Source of the DNA: Kosakonia sp. H02
GTDB lineage: Bacteria; Pseudomonadota; Gammaproteobacteria; Enterobacterales; Enterobacteriaceae
Length of the DNA: 64,000 nucleotides
Assembly (NCBI GenBank): GCA_030704225.1
Contig: CP131915.1
Location: 1,364,001 to 1,428,000 of the forward strand
Direction of reading: 5' to 3'
Every line of letters begins with the position of its first letter. The stretch's first letter is position 1. Positions 33,317 through 42,365 of the stretch are shown in pieces. Position numbers and translations under genes: made by a program. Below the pieces are notes generated by a model. The model ran no database searches. It had not been told where the DNA came from and saw only the letters and a program-made list of their open reading frames with translations.

Positions 33317-34219
33317 ATGAGTTCGACAAAAAAAGGGATGCTATACGTACTGGCGGCGGCGGTGTTATGGGGCAGTTCCGGGGTATGCGCCCAGTACATT
33401 ATGGAGAAAAGTCATATTTCGTCGCCGTGGTTAACCATGACGCGGCTGCTGTTCACCGGCGTGATTTTGTTGACGCTCTCGTTTGTTCATGGCGACAAGG
33501 TTTTCACTATTCTGCAAAACCGCAAAGACGCGCTGAGCCTGCTCTTCTTCTCGCTGTTTGGCGCAATGGTGGTGCAACTCAGCTTCCTGATGACGATTGA
33601 GCAATCCAACGCGGCCACCGCTACAGTGCTGCAATTTCTCTCGCCGACGATTATCGTCACGTGGTTTGCGCTGGTGCGAAAAGCCCGCCCCACGCTGCCG
33701 GTCACGGCGGCGATCCTGACCTCGCTTATTGGCACATTCCTGTTAGTGACGCATGGCAATCTGACGTCGCTGTCTATTTCGCAACAGGCGCTGTTCTGGG
33801 GCATTGTTTCGGCGTTTTCCGCCGCGTTTTATACTACTTACCCTTCGGCGCTCATTGCCCGTTACGGTACGTTGCCGATTGTCGGCTGGAGTATGTTGCT
33901 GGCGGGTCTGATGTTAACGCCGTTTTTCGCCGGGCAGGGGAATGATTTTGTAGTCGATGGCCGCCTGTTAATGGCCTTTTTCTACCTGGTCGTGATCGGC
34001 ACGGCGCTGACGTTCAGTTTGTATTTGAAAGGCGCGCAGATGATTGGCGGCTCGAAAGCCAGCATTTTAAGCTGCGCCGAACCGCTCAGCAGCGCCCTGC
34101 TTTCCGTGGCGCTGCTCGGCGTGGCGTTCACACTGCCGGATTGGTTAGGCACGCTGTTGATTGTCTCGTCAGTGGTGCTGATCTCGCTCGATTCGCGCCG
34201 CAAAATGCGCGCCGCGTGA
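33317..34219 (+). CDS. yicL: YicL EamA-family transporter
   Basis: This is a 300-residue DMT-superfamily protein with ten hydrophobic segments arranged as two EamA repeats. The sequence follows E. coli YicL closely (KGMLYVLAAAVLWGSSGVCAQYIME, and further on IEQSNAATATVLQFLSPTIIV). I started at the ATG at 33317 because it matches the E. coli N terminus; the frame is open from 33275. The substrate is unknown. It is one of the selC-linked genes that place this region on the E. coli map. Confidence 0.9.
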   Translation: MSSTKKGMLYVLAAAVLWGSSGVCAQYIMEKSHISSPWLTMTRLLFTGVILLTLSFVHGDKVFTILQNRKDALSLLFFSLFGAMVVQLSFLMTIEQSNAATATVLQFLSPTIIVTWFALVRKARPTLPVTAAILTSLIGTFLLVTHGNLTSLSISQQALFWGIVSAFSAAFYTTYPSALIARYGTLPIVGWSMLLAGLMLTPFFAGQGNDFVVDGRLLMAFFYLVVIGTALTFSLYLKGAQMIGGSKASILSCAEPLSSALLSVALLGVAFTLPDWLGTLLIVSSVVLISLDSRRKMRAA

Positions 34220-34223
34220 TTTT

Positions 34224-34310
34224 GCCCGATGGCGGCCTTGCCTTATCGGGCCTACGGTTCGTGCAATTTGCACGGTTTTGTAGGCCGGATAAGCGCAGCG
34301 CCATCCGGCG
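34224..34310. repeat. BIME (two opposed REP elements)
   Basis: Inverted REP sequences (GCCCGATGGCGGCC ... TTATCGGGCCTAC and GTAGGCCGGATAAGCG ... GCCATCCGGC) flank the short palindrome CCGTGCAAATTGCACG-like segment between the convergent yicL and nepI. Confidence 0.9.
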
Positions 34311-34321
34311 GTTGGCGGTAT

Positions 34322-35506
34322 TTACGCTTTCACTTTGACTTTCGCCATCACCAGCAGCGCGGTCAGCAACATCAGGCCGCCGGAAAGCATCAACGGCGAC
34401 AGCAGGCCGTAATGATCGAGGGCAAAACCGCCAATCGCTGCGCCGCAGGTGTTGGCAAGCTGGATAATCGCCACCTGAATCGAACCGGCTTTTTCTGCCT
34501 GATCCGCAAGCGTTCGCGTGATCCACGTTGACCAGCCCACCGGCACCAGCGCAAAGCCCAGCCCCCAGACAATGGCAACGCCCGCCGCCACGGCTTTATC
34601 GCTGCCCCACAAAATCAGCACCAGCGCGCTAATCGCCAGCGTCAGCGGGGCAAGCGCCAGCGCCATTTTCACCGAACGCTTCATCACTACCGATGAAAAA
34701 GAGGTGGCGACAAAACTGGCGATACCAAAGCTCAGCAGCACCAGCGTCAAGCCGTCAACGCTGAACCCGGCAAGGTTCATATACACCGGGCGAATATAGG
34801 TAAAGAAGGAGAACTGCCCGGCGAAGACCATAAAAATCGCCAGCATCCCCGCCGCCACGCCAGGGCGTTTAAGCAGGCCAAACATATTCTCGTGGTGCTC
34901 GGTTTTTCCCGGCAGCGACGGCAGCGCCAGCCACACCCAAATAATGCAGGCCGCGCCCATCAACGCCGCGCCGTTAAACACATTACGCCAGCCGATAATG
35001 CCGCCTAAAAAACTGCCCAGCGGCGCGGCAATCACCAGCGCAATCGACACCGCGCCAAAAATCACCGACAGCGCTTTCGGCACGGTGCGCATTGGCACCA
35101 GGCGCATGGTCAGCGACGCCGACATCGCCCAGAAGCCGCCTAACGCCAGCCCGAGGCAGGCGCGGCCCAACAGCAGCAGGGTAAAACTATTGGAAAACGA
35201 CACCAGCAGGCAGGAGAGGGTTAACAGCACCGCAAAGGCGATCACCACATAGCGGCGGTCGGTGGCACGAATAATGTTGGTAATAAACAGGCTGGCGAAC
35301 ATCGCCACAAACGCCGTCACGGTGACGGTTTGCCCGGCGAGCCCTTCGGAAACACCCAGATCCAGCGCCATTGGCGTCAGCAGGCTGACCGGTAAAAATT
35401 CAACGGTGATCAAGCACGCCACACAAAACGCCACGGCAAAAACGGCAGACCAGTTTGGCCGGGTAACCGCATCCACGGGAGATTGCGCCACAGTTTGCTC
35501 ACTCAT
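34322..35506 (-). CDS. nepI: NepI purine ribonucleoside exporter
   Basis: This 394-residue MFS exporter aligns over its whole length with E. coli NepI (former YicM), which exports inosine, guanosine and 6-mercaptopurine. Diagnostic blocks are TRPNWSAVFAVAFCVACLITVEFLPVSLL, TDRRYVVIAFAVLLTLSCLLVSFSNSF and WGLGFALVPVGWSTWITRTLADQAEKAGSIQVA. It has twelve membrane segments. AGGTGACAA precedes the start. It stands as a single gene convergent to yicL. Confidence 0.92.
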   Translation of the reverse strand: MSEQTVAQSPVDAVTRPNWSAVFAVAFCVACLITVEFLPVSLLTPMALDLGVSEGLAGQTVTVTAFVAMFASLFITNIIRATDRRYVVIAFAVLLTLSCLLVSFSNSFTLLLLGRACLGLALGGFWAMSASLTMRLVPMRTVPKALSVIFGAVSIALVIAAPLGSFLGGIIGWRNVFNGAALMGAACIIWVWLALPSLPGKTEHHENMFGLLKRPGVAAGMLAIFMVFAGQFSFFTYIRPVYMNLAGFSVDGLTLVLLSFGIASFVATSFSSVVMKRSVKMALALAPLTLAISALVLILWGSDKAVAAGVAIVWGLGFALVPVGWSTWITRTLADQAEKAGSIQVAIIQLANTCGAAIGGFALDHYGLLSPLMLSGGLMLLTALLVMAKVKVKA

Positions 35507-35605
35507 TTGTCACCTGCTTAATTGTTATTCGTGAAAGTCGCGCAGTGTAACATTCATAAACTGTGACGCAATTAACAATTTGGCAACTCTATAGCATGAA
35601 GCGAT

Positions 35606-36139
35606 CTATTCGCCGCGCGCCTTCCGTGCCGCCGTTGCCAGGCCGACAATCCACACCTGATGCGCATTGATCATCGGGTTCGGCACTGTGCTCGCCAGTT
35701 GCTGCGCCGGAACACCGGTTTGCGTCTCCTGAGTCAGAATGCGCACCCGCCCGCCGGGTAAATCTTCAAATAACCAGGCGTGAATCGCATCAAGCCGCGA
35801 TTGCTTATCGCCTTCTACCCAGCCGTACCACGCAATGCGCGCCGCCTGGCCGCTTGCGGGCGGCACATATTCACACACCTGCGCTTCAACCGGAAAACCA
35901 AAGGTGGTAAAGCGAAAACGGGCATTGGCGCTGAGCAACGGGCCGCTGGCGTCGTGAAAACGGATATCCTGCGCATTGTTGTAGTAGGTCGACCACAAGC
36001 GCGTGTCATTGAGCTGCGCCCAGATCTCCTGCGCCGTGAGACCAGCAACGATGATTTCGTTAGAGGCAAAGTTATCGGTGGTGCCAGGCAGGTAATCTTG
36101 CGGCCAGACAATGGCGCTTTGGGTCAGGGATTGGGTCAT
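35606..36139 (-). CDS. SRPBCC (START-like) domain protein
   Basis: The 177-residue protein has the helix-grip pattern of SRPBCC/polyketide cyclase-like proteins: NEIIVAGLTAQEIWAQLNDTRLW near the N terminus, FRFTTFGFPVEAQVCEYVPP in the middle, and the long C-terminal helix around NPMINAHQVWIVGLATAARKARGE. Such proteins bind hydrophobic ligands; its ligand is unknown. GGAGGTACACC precedes the ATG at 36139, which I preferred to the longer frame from 36169. Confidence 0.75.
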   Translation of the reverse strand: MTQSLTQSAIVWPQDYLPGTTDNFASNEIIVAGLTAQEIWAQLNDTRLWSTYYNNAQDIRFHDASGPLLSANARFRFTTFGFPVEAQVCEYVPPASGQAARIAWYGWVEGDKQSRLDAIHAWLFEDLPGGRVRILTQETQTGVPAQQLASTVPNPMINAHQVWIVGLATAARKARGE

Positions 36140-36234
36140 GGTGTACCTCCAGTGATTAACGGAGGTCACTATGCAAAGCCGGAAGCTATAAATCTAATGG
36201 TTATCTTTTATCATCACCATCACGCAGCGTGATA

Positions 36235-36687
36235 TCAGTGCAGCCAGTGCACGCCCTCTTCGGGCATAAACAGCGCGTTATAGCGCATCTGAAAATTGTT
36301 TAATTCCGCTTTGTCCGGCTCCAGTTCGCGCAGGAAACCAAGCGCCAGGCGCACTTGTGCATCGGTTATCGGTGCAGCCAGCCGCGCTTTTTGCACAATA
36401 CGGTGCCAGTACAGCAGGTTCTGCTCGCTGCTATCGACAATCGACACCTGCCAGATTAATAACACCTGCGCGGCGTTTTGCAGGTGCGCTTCATCCGGGC
36501 GCACCAGATAGCTGAGAAACTCATTGCCCGCCGCTTTGCCCATCTGATCAATCATCGATTCCACCGGCACGGGCTGAATGTTGAGTCGGTCGGTGAGACG
36601 GCGTATCGCACGGCGGGAATCAGACGTTAATACCCTGAAACCAATCACAAAAACCACCACCAGCGTTGCCAACATCAACCAAATCAT
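36235..36687 (-). CDS. yicN: YicN, DUF1198 membrane-anchored protein
   Basis: This 150-residue protein matches E. coli YicN: an N-terminal membrane helix (MIWLMLATLVVVFVIGFRVL) and a soluble helical domain with RLTDRLNIQPVPVESMIDQMGK, ending MRYNALFMPEEGVHWLH. AGGAG stands 6 bases before the ATG at 36687, so I rejected the longer frame from 36720. Function unknown. In E. coli it lies between nepI and yicO. Confidence 0.9.
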   Translation of the reverse strand: MIWLMLATLVVVFVIGFRVLTSDSRRAIRRLTDRLNIQPVPVESMIDQMGKAAGNEFLSYLVRPDEAHLQNAAQVLLIWQVSIVDSSEQNLLYWHRIVQKARLAAPITDAQVRLALGFLRELEPDKAELNNFQMRYNALFMPEEGVHWLH

Positions 36688-36791
36688 AATCACTCCTGCG
36701 GCGAAAAAGAGGCTCATCATACGGGGAAATCCCCCACAACGGACAGCGCTTAGTGCGATAATCTTTTTTATCGCCCAGCCTGGCCACCATC

Positions 36792-37721
36792 ATGAATAAC
36801 GATATCAGAAGCCTTGATCTTAACCTGTTGAAAACCCTCGATGCGCTGCTGGATGAACGCAATGTGACCCGCGCCGCCGCGCGTCTTTCTCTGACACAAC
36901 CGGCGGTGAGCGGTATGCTGACGCGCCTGCGCGACTATTTCGCCGATCCGCTGTTTATTCGTGCGCCGCATGGCATGATCCCCACGGCGCGCGCCCAGGC
37001 GTTGGCAGCGCCCGTGAAGCAGATCCTCGCCGATATTGATGTGCTGCTGAAACCCGGCACGTTTGACCCGCATACCGCCACCCTCACCTGGACGCTGGCA
37101 GCAACGGATTACGCGCTAAAAGTGGTGATCGTGCCGTTTATTGCGGCGCTGAGACAGCATGCGCCGGGCATTCGCCTGCGCGTGGAGCCGGTGGAGCCCA
37201 GGCAGCTAATGAGCCAGCTTGAGCGCGGTGATGTGGATGCAGCGTTGATGACGCCCTACAGCACGCCGCCTGAACTACGCAGCCGGGCGCTGTTCGAGGA
37301 GCGTTTTGTCTGCATGATGCGCGCCGATCACCCGGATGCCGCAAAGAAAACGCTGACGCTGGAACGCTTTTGCGCGCTGGAACATGCGCTGGTGTCATGG
37401 GATGGCGATCGTTTTCGCGGCGTAACGGATGACGCGCTTGCCCTGCTGGGCAAAACGCGGCATGTCGGTATGTCGGTCAGCAACTTCCTGATCCTGCCTG
37501 AGCTCTTAGCGGTGAGCGATATGATTGCGGTTGTGCCGCAGCGCCTCGCCCGGCTGAGTGCAGGGATGTGCGTGCGCGATGCGCCGTTGCCGATCCCGGG
37601 ATTTACTAAAACGCTGGCCTGGCATGAACGCGCACATCGCGACCCGGCGCAGCAGTGGCTGCGCGGGCTGCTGTATGAAACCAGCCAGCACGGCGTTTAT
37701 TCAACGCCGGTGGTGACGTGA
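36792..37721 (+). CDS. LysR-family transcriptional regulator
   Basis: This 309-residue LTTR of the NodD/LeuO-like subgroup has its helix-turn-helix at about residues 20-45 (DERNVTRAAARLSLTQPAVSGMLTRLRDYFADPLFIR). The co-inducer domain begins near residue 90. Its 3' end overlaps the convergent deoX gene by 25 bases. It starts 104 bases upstream of the divergent yicN; the target genes are not evident, though the SRPBCC gene further downstream is a candidate. Confidence 0.88.
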   Translation: MNNDIRSLDLNLLKTLDALLDERNVTRAAARLSLTQPAVSGMLTRLRDYFADPLFIRAPHGMIPTARAQALAAPVKQILADIDVLLKPGTFDPHTATLTWTLAATDYALKVVIVPFIAALRQHAPGIRLRVEPVEPRQLMSQLERGDVDAALMTPYSTPPELRSRALFEERFVCMMRADHPDAAKKTLTLERFCALEHALVSWDGDRFRGVTDDALALLGKTRHVGMSVSNFLILPELLAVSDMIAVVPQRLARLSAGMCVRDAPLPIPGFTKTLAWHERAHRDPAQQWLRGLLYETSQHGVYSTPVVT

Positions 37722-38710
37722 AAACGCCGCGTTTCCTGAGGTGCAAGCGTCAGCAAGCTTCCATTGCGCTGGGCGGCGAGGAACCCTTCCGGGCGGCACG
37801 TGGCGGGCAAGGCAAATGCCGCGACTTGCTGATCGCCGTTATAGAGGATCCAGCGGGTGGCGTAATTAAACTCGCGGCTGGAGAAGCGCGTTAGCCAGGT
37901 CACGCCGTCCGGGCCGTGCATACGAAACTCCGGCGTATCGGTATAACGGTCGAGACAATCGGCGAAAAAGACGATTTCCGGATCGTAAAACGCCGGTTGC
38001 GTCAGCGCGCTCAGGCTCGCTTCGCCCTGCTGCAAGCGGCGGTTAAACGCCAGCCACTGCTCGGTGGGTTTAACATGGGCGGGCACCGATTCACGCAACG
38101 TCAGCGCGTCATCCGGCAGATTCTGGCTGAACGTCGCTTGCGGTACATACGCGTAATTCATATGGCACATGTACTGAAGCGGCATTGGCGCACACGCCAG
38201 GTTAGTCACCGTCATCTCAATATCAAACAATGCGCTGTGGCTGTGGAGCACCACCGCAGGTTGCGCCAGGTAGTGATCGCCAAAACCCATCACATATTCA
38301 TAGCGCCCCGTCAGGCGCAAGGTTTCACCGTCCAGTTCCAGCCACGCGTCATCCATCGGCGCGCAAGCCATTTCACCGTGCAGGACGTGCGTATCCTCGG
38401 ACGACGGGCAACCATTCGCCAGTAACCCGGAATGAAAGGCAAAGCAGCCGTAGGTTTCAACAATCTGCTGCGCAGGTTTCGGTTGGCGGAACATGTTGTG
38501 CATGGTCAATGAGCGGCCATCGAAATGGACATCCCAAATCATCTGCCCCAGCCACGGCAGCACTAACAAATAACCGCGATCGTTTTCCAGTTTCACCGCT
38601 TCCACACCGCTCGGGTAGCGAAACGCGCTGACGGTAAAGTCACTGTTTTCCAGCAAGATTTGCGGCTGAAGGGTGAACCCTTCACGCTGTAGAGCAAAAC
38701 GTGTCGCCAT
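37697..38710 (-). CDS. deoX: DeoX, aldose epimerase-like protein of deoxyribose operon
   Basis: The 337-residue protein has an aldose 1-epimerase-like (DUF4432) beta-sandwich pattern: SGVEAVKLENDRGYLLVLPWLGQMIWD at about residues 34-60, and active-site-like His in HSGLLANGCPSSEDTHVLHGEM at about 94-115. Its position after the deoP and deoK genes identifies it as DeoX of the Salmonella-type deoQ-deoK-deoP-deoX locus; a mutarotase role on deoxyribose is plausible. AAGGAG lies 6 bases before the ATG at 38710 (an adjacent ATG is at 38713). Confidence 0.82.
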   Translation of the reverse strand: MATRFALQREGFTLQPQILLENSDFTVSAFRYPSGVEAVKLENDRGYLLVLPWLGQMIWDVHFDGRSLTMHNMFRQPKPAQQIVETYGCFAFHSGLLANGCPSSEDTHVLHGEMACAPMDDAWLELDGETLRLTGRYEYVMGFGDHYLAQPAVVLHSHSALFDIEMTVTNLACAPMPLQYMCHMNYAYVPQATFSQNLPDDALTLRESVPAHVKPTEQWLAFNRRLQQGEASLSALTQPAFYDPEIVFFADCLDRYTDTPEFRMHGPDGVTWLTRFSSREFNYATRWILYNGDQQVAAFALPATCRPEGFLAAQRNGSLLTLAPQETRRFHVTTGVE

Positions 38711-38720
38711 CATCGTCTCC

Positions 38721-40037
38721 TTAAGAAGCCGTGGCATTTGCAAGTTCCCCACGCACTTTGCTCTCGCGCCAGAAATGGACGCCGACATAGACAAAGCACA
38801 GCATGGAAACGAGGAACGAGAGTTGCAGTGAATGCAGCATATCCGCCACATAGCCCTGCACCGCAGGCACTACCGCTGCGCCGACAATCGCCATGACGAT
38901 CACCGCGCCGGCCATTTCGGTATGTTCGTTGTCGACCGTATCCAGCGTTCCGGCATAGATCGTGGCCCAGCATGGCCCGAACAGAATGCTGACGGCAACC
39001 GCCACATACACCGCGCTAAAACTCGGTGCCAGCGCTACATACGCCAGGAACAGGGCGCCAATAATCGAGTACATAATCAGCACTTTGGTTGGGTTAAAGC
39101 GCGTCATTAAAATGTTGGCGACAAACTTGCCGATAAAGAAGCAGGCGAAGCTGTAAACCATAAAGTTAGAGGCATCGCGCTCGTTGATGTCCCCCATTTC
39201 CAGCGCCAGCCGGATGGTGAACGACCAGACGGCAACCTGCATGCCCACATACAGAAATTGTGCGAGGATGCCGCGACGAAAGCGTTCATTGGACGCCAGG
39301 TAGCGCAAGGTTTCCATCGCCGAAGGGCGTTTATGCGTGGCGGTGCGCGCCACTTTACAGGCCGGGAAGCGAGTGAACATAAACAACGCCATCACCACAA
39401 CCAGCACCATAATCATGTACTTATAAGGCTCGAGAGTGTTTTCCAGCATCAGCACTTTGAAATTATGCATCTGCTCCGGCGTCATACCGACCATCTGCTT
39501 TTGCAGGCTCTCGCCGTCGGAAAAGACCAGATATTTACCCAGCAAAATGCCGGAGGCTGCGCCAATCGGGTAAAAGGTCTGGCTAATGTTGAGACGCAGT
39601 GTCGCCTGCGCTTTTGGCCCCAGCATGGAGCTGTAAGTATTGGCGGCAGTTTCCAGGAAACTCAAACCAATGGCGATGGCGAAAATCGCCGCCAGGAACA
39701 TGGTGTAAGTCGCCATGTGCGAGGCGGGGAAAAAGAGCATACAACCGACGATATACAGCGTCAGCCCCATTAAAATCGCCATTTTATAACTGCTTTTTTT
39801 AATCACCAGCGATGCCGGAAGCGCAATTAAAAAATAGCCGCCATAAAATGCACTTTGCACCAACGCCGAGGCGAAATTGCTTAATGAAAATACACTTTTA
39901 AACTGCGTAATTAATATGTCATTTAATGCAGCAGCGCATCCCCATAGCGGGAATAAGCTGGATAACAGAATAAACTGGAATAACGGAGTCTTATTCAGAT
40001 AGCCGTCGGGCATCTGAACGATATTTTTTTCGTTCAT
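38721..40037 (-). CDS. deoP: DeoP deoxyribose permease (FucP-type MFS)
   Basis: This 438-residue sugar:H+ symporter of the L-fucose permease family has 12 hydrophobic segments. Family marks are FILLSSLFPLWGCAAALNDILITQFK near the N terminus (WG..N motif of FucP) and LFFGPCWATIYAGTLD-like LFGPCWATIYAGTLD in the second half. Its place between deoK and deoX identifies it as the deoxyribose importer DeoP. AAAGGTAGCACT precedes the start. It is 83 bases downstream of deoK in the same operon. Confidence 0.87.
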   Translation of the reverse strand: MNEKNIVQMPDGYLNKTPLFQFILLSSLFPLWGCAAALNDILITQFKSVFSLSNFASALVQSAFYGGYFLIALPASLVIKKSSYKMAILMGLTLYIVGCMLFFPASHMATYTMFLAAIFAIAIGLSFLETAANTYSSMLGPKAQATLRLNISQTFYPIGAASGILLGKYLVFSDGESLQKQMVGMTPEQMHNFKVLMLENTLEPYKYMIMVLVVVMALFMFTRFPACKVARTATHKRPSAMETLRYLASNERFRRGILAQFLYVGMQVAVWSFTIRLALEMGDINERDASNFMVYSFACFFIGKFVANILMTRFNPTKVLIMYSIIGALFLAYVALAPSFSAVYVAVAVSILFGPCWATIYAGTLDTVDNEHTEMAGAVIVMAIVGAAVVPAVQGYVADMLHSLQLSFLVSMLCFVYVGVHFWRESKVRGELANATAS

Positions 40038-40120
40038 AGTGCTACCTTTAACAGTGCAGGGTGTATGCCTGAATAATTACCGGCAGCGCGTAATTAAGCA
40101 CCGCCGTTTTATTTCAGGGA

Positions 40121-41044
40121 TTATTTTTCGTTAAACGCCAGAAACTCATTAAATTGCTCAATGCTTGGGTAAGATGATTGCGTGCCTTTGCCCGTTACGC
40201 TGAACGCGGCGAAGAGCGAGGCCTTTTTCATGGCGGTTTCCACATCACCGCTTTGGACATAATAGTGGGCGAAACAACCGATAAACGCATCGCCTGCGCC
40301 ACTGGTATCGACGGCTGTTACGTTAATAGCGGGAATATGCTCTTCGCGATCCCGCGTCATCCATAGCACGCCTTTTTCACCCATGGTGACAATAATATTG
40401 TTCAGACCTTTATCAATCAGGCTACGGGCAGCGGTACGAATATTCTCATAATTATCCACCGGCAGGCCGGTAAGAATTTCTAATTCGGTTTCGTTTGGCA
40501 CAAAGAAATCGCATTTACAGGCATAGGACATATCTAATTCACGTAATGCCGGTGCCGGATTAAGTAATACTTCGATACCATGCTTTTTACCAAATTCAAT
40601 GGCGTGATAAACCGTTTCTAGCTGCACCTCAAGTTGCAGGACGATCAGTTTACATTTCTTCAGATCTTCCGCAGCGCGATCGATATCTTCCGGCGAGAGG
40701 AATTTATTCGCACCTTTGATAATCAAAATGCTGTTACTGGAATTCGGGTTGACAAAAATCGGTGCGACACCGCTGCTGGTACAGGGCACTTTTTCGACAT
40801 AGGTGGTGTTAATACCCCAGGATTCCAGGTTGCGAATGGTGTTGTCGGCAAAAATATCGTCGCCCACTTTCGTCAGCATCAGCACTTTCGAATTGAGCTT
40901 CGCGGCGGCCACCGCCTGGTTTGCGCCTTTGCCGCCGCAACCTATTTTAAAGGAGGGGGCTTCCAGGGTTTCACCCTCTTTCGGCATTTGGTGGGTGTAG
41001 GTGATGAGATCCACCATGTTGGAGCCAATGACCGCGATATCCAT
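40121..41044 (-). CDS. deoK: DeoK deoxyribokinase (PfkB/ribokinase family)
   Basis: A sugar kinase of 307 residues. The PfkB signatures are GCGGKGANQAVAAAKLNSKVLMLTKVGDD near residue 40 and DTSGAGDAFIGCFAHY with the catalytic Asp at about 256. It is very close to the Salmonella deoxyribokinase (MDIAVIGSNMVDLITYT start, NIIVTMGEKGVLWMTRD region), which phosphorylates 2-deoxy-D-ribose to the 5-phosphate for DeoC. It is the first gene of the deoK-deoP-deoX operon, divergent from deoQ. Confidence 0.92.
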   Translation of the reverse strand: MDIAVIGSNMVDLITYTHQMPKEGETLEAPSFKIGCGGKGANQAVAAAKLNSKVLMLTKVGDDIFADNTIRNLESWGINTTYVEKVPCTSSGVAPIFVNPNSSNSILIIKGANKFLSPEDIDRAAEDLKKCKLIVLQLEVQLETVYHAIEFGKKHGIEVLLNPAPALRELDMSYACKCDFFVPNETELEILTGLPVDNYENIRTAARSLIDKGLNNIIVTMGEKGVLWMTRDREEHIPAINVTAVDTSGAGDAFIGCFAHYYVQSGDVETAMKKASLFAAFSVTGKGTQSSYPSIEQFNEFLAFNEK

Positions 41045-41259
41045 TTAGTACCTCTCGAAACAATCATGTAACAATGATATTTTAGTAACATTATCATGTT
41101 ATTTTAGTATCATTTGTGACTCAACTCGCGATTACATGATCCTTTTATCTCTGTTAAATCCATCACAACTGGCGAATTCCCGGCAGTTAACTCCATATCC
41201 AACGCGAACATTTCAATGTTACTATTGAAACATTCGCGAGCGAGCCGGAGAACAAGTGA
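41045..41259. promoter_or_regulatory. deoK/deoQ divergent control region
   Basis: Two sets of dyads are visible. Between 41068 and 41117 the words AATGATATTTTAGTAACATT and ATTTTAGTATCATTTG alternate as near-inverted copies (AATGATA ... TATCATT). At 41205-41236 CGAACATTTCAAT and ATTGAAACATTCG match 11 of 13 positions with a 6-base centre. They are probably operators for the DeoQ repressor on the two divergent promoters. Confidence 0.55.
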
Positions 41260-42036
41260 ATGGAAACTAAGCAAAAAGAGCGTATTCGTCGTCTGGTGGA
41301 ACTGCTGAAAAAGACGGACCGTATCCATCTGAAAGACGCCGCGCGTATGCTGGAGGTTTCTGTCATGACGATCCGCCGGGATTTCAGCCAGGAAGAGGAA
41401 CCCTTACCGTTAGCCCTGCTCGGCGGCTACATTGTTATGGTCAATAAGCCTGCCGCCGCGGTGGTTTCAGCCGCTCGACCCCATCATAAAGACGATTTGC
41501 CCGTCGCGATCCTGGCGGCCGGGCTGGTGAGCGAAAACGATTTGGTGTTTTTTGATAACGGGCCGGAAATGCCGCTGGTTATCAGCATGATCCCAGATGA
41601 CATCCACTTCACCGGCATTTGCTATTCTCACCAGGTTTTTATGGCGCTTAATGCCAAACCGAACGCCACGGCCATGCTGTGCGGCGGAACATATCGCGCC
41701 AAAAGCGATGCGTTTTATGCCCCGGATAATCACTCCCTTCTCGATGCGTTAAACCCGCGCAAAGCCTTTATTTCCGCCAGCGGCGTGCATGAACATTACG
41801 GCGTGACCTGGTTCAACATCGACGATCTGCCCATGAAACGTAAGGCTATGGAACAGGGGATGCGCAAGATTTTGCTGGCGCGTTACGCCCTGTTCGATGA
41901 GGTCGCGCCCGCCAGCATCGCGCCGCTCGCCAGCTTCGATGTGCTGGTCAGCGACAGGCCCTTGCCTGCGGAATATTCGGCGCATTGCCGAAATGCCTTT
42001 GTGAAAATCATTACCCCCGATGCTGAAAATGAGTAA
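41260..42036 (+). CDS. deoQ: DeoQ, DeoR-family repressor of deoxyribose genes
   Basis: The 258-residue regulator is a DeoR homologue: ETKQKERIRRLVELLKKTDRIHLKDAARMLEVSVMTIRRDFSQ contains the helix-turn-helix, and LLGGYIV, AMLCGGTYRAKS and VHEHYGVTWFNIDDLPMKRKAM match the effector domain of E. coli DeoR. GGAG precedes the ATG. Divergence from deoK and the dyads between them fit autoregulation and induction by deoxyribose or its 5-phosphate. Confidence 0.88.
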   Translation: METKQKERIRRLVELLKKTDRIHLKDAARMLEVSVMTIRRDFSQEEEPLPLALLGGYIVMVNKPAAAVVSAARPHHKDDLPVAILAAGLVSENDLVFFDNGPEMPLVISMIPDDIHFTGICYSHQVFMALNAKPNATAMLCGGTYRAKSDAFYAPDNHSLLDALNPRKAFISASGVHEHYGVTWFNIDDLPMKRKAMEQGMRKILLARYALFDEVAPASIAPLASFDVLVSDRPLPAEYSAHCRNAFVKIITPDAENE

Positions 42037-42077
42037 TCAGGCCGAAAGAACCTCAGGCAAGCGCGCCGTTTTAGCCG

Positions 42078-42362
42078 TTACTCAAAGAACAACCCAAGCT
42101 TGTTAAACACGCCCGGATCGGTCTGGTGACGGATGATTTGCACCACATCTTCCAGCTTATCGATCTGGCTTATCATCTGCTCCAGGCGCTGGTCGTTGGC
42201 GACCTGTAGCCAGATGCGGCTCTGCTCGCCGTTTTGTAGCGGCAAACAGAGAATGCCTTCCACGTTGAACGCGCGACGGGCAAATAGCCCGCAGACATGG
42301 GTCATTACACCCGGATGGTTGCGCACGGTGAGTTCGAGAATGACGTTATCGGTTGTTTGCAT
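42078..42362 (-). CDS. ilvN: IlvN, acetolactate synthase I small (regulatory) subunit
   Basis: This 94-residue ACT-domain subunit (NVILELTVRNHPGVMTHVCGLFARRAFNVEGILCLP) stabilises IlvB and gives valine feedback inhibition. It ends at 42078 and begins 3 bases after the ilvB stop, in the same operon. Length equals that of E. coli IlvN within two residues. The uhpA gene that follows ilvN in E. coli is replaced by the deo cassette. Confidence 0.96.
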   Translation of the reverse strand: MQTTDNVILELTVRNHPGVMTHVCGLFARRAFNVEGILCLPLQNGEQSRIWLQVANDQRLEQMISQIDKLEDVVQIIRHQTDPGVFNKLGLFFE

Positions 42363-42365
42363 GGC

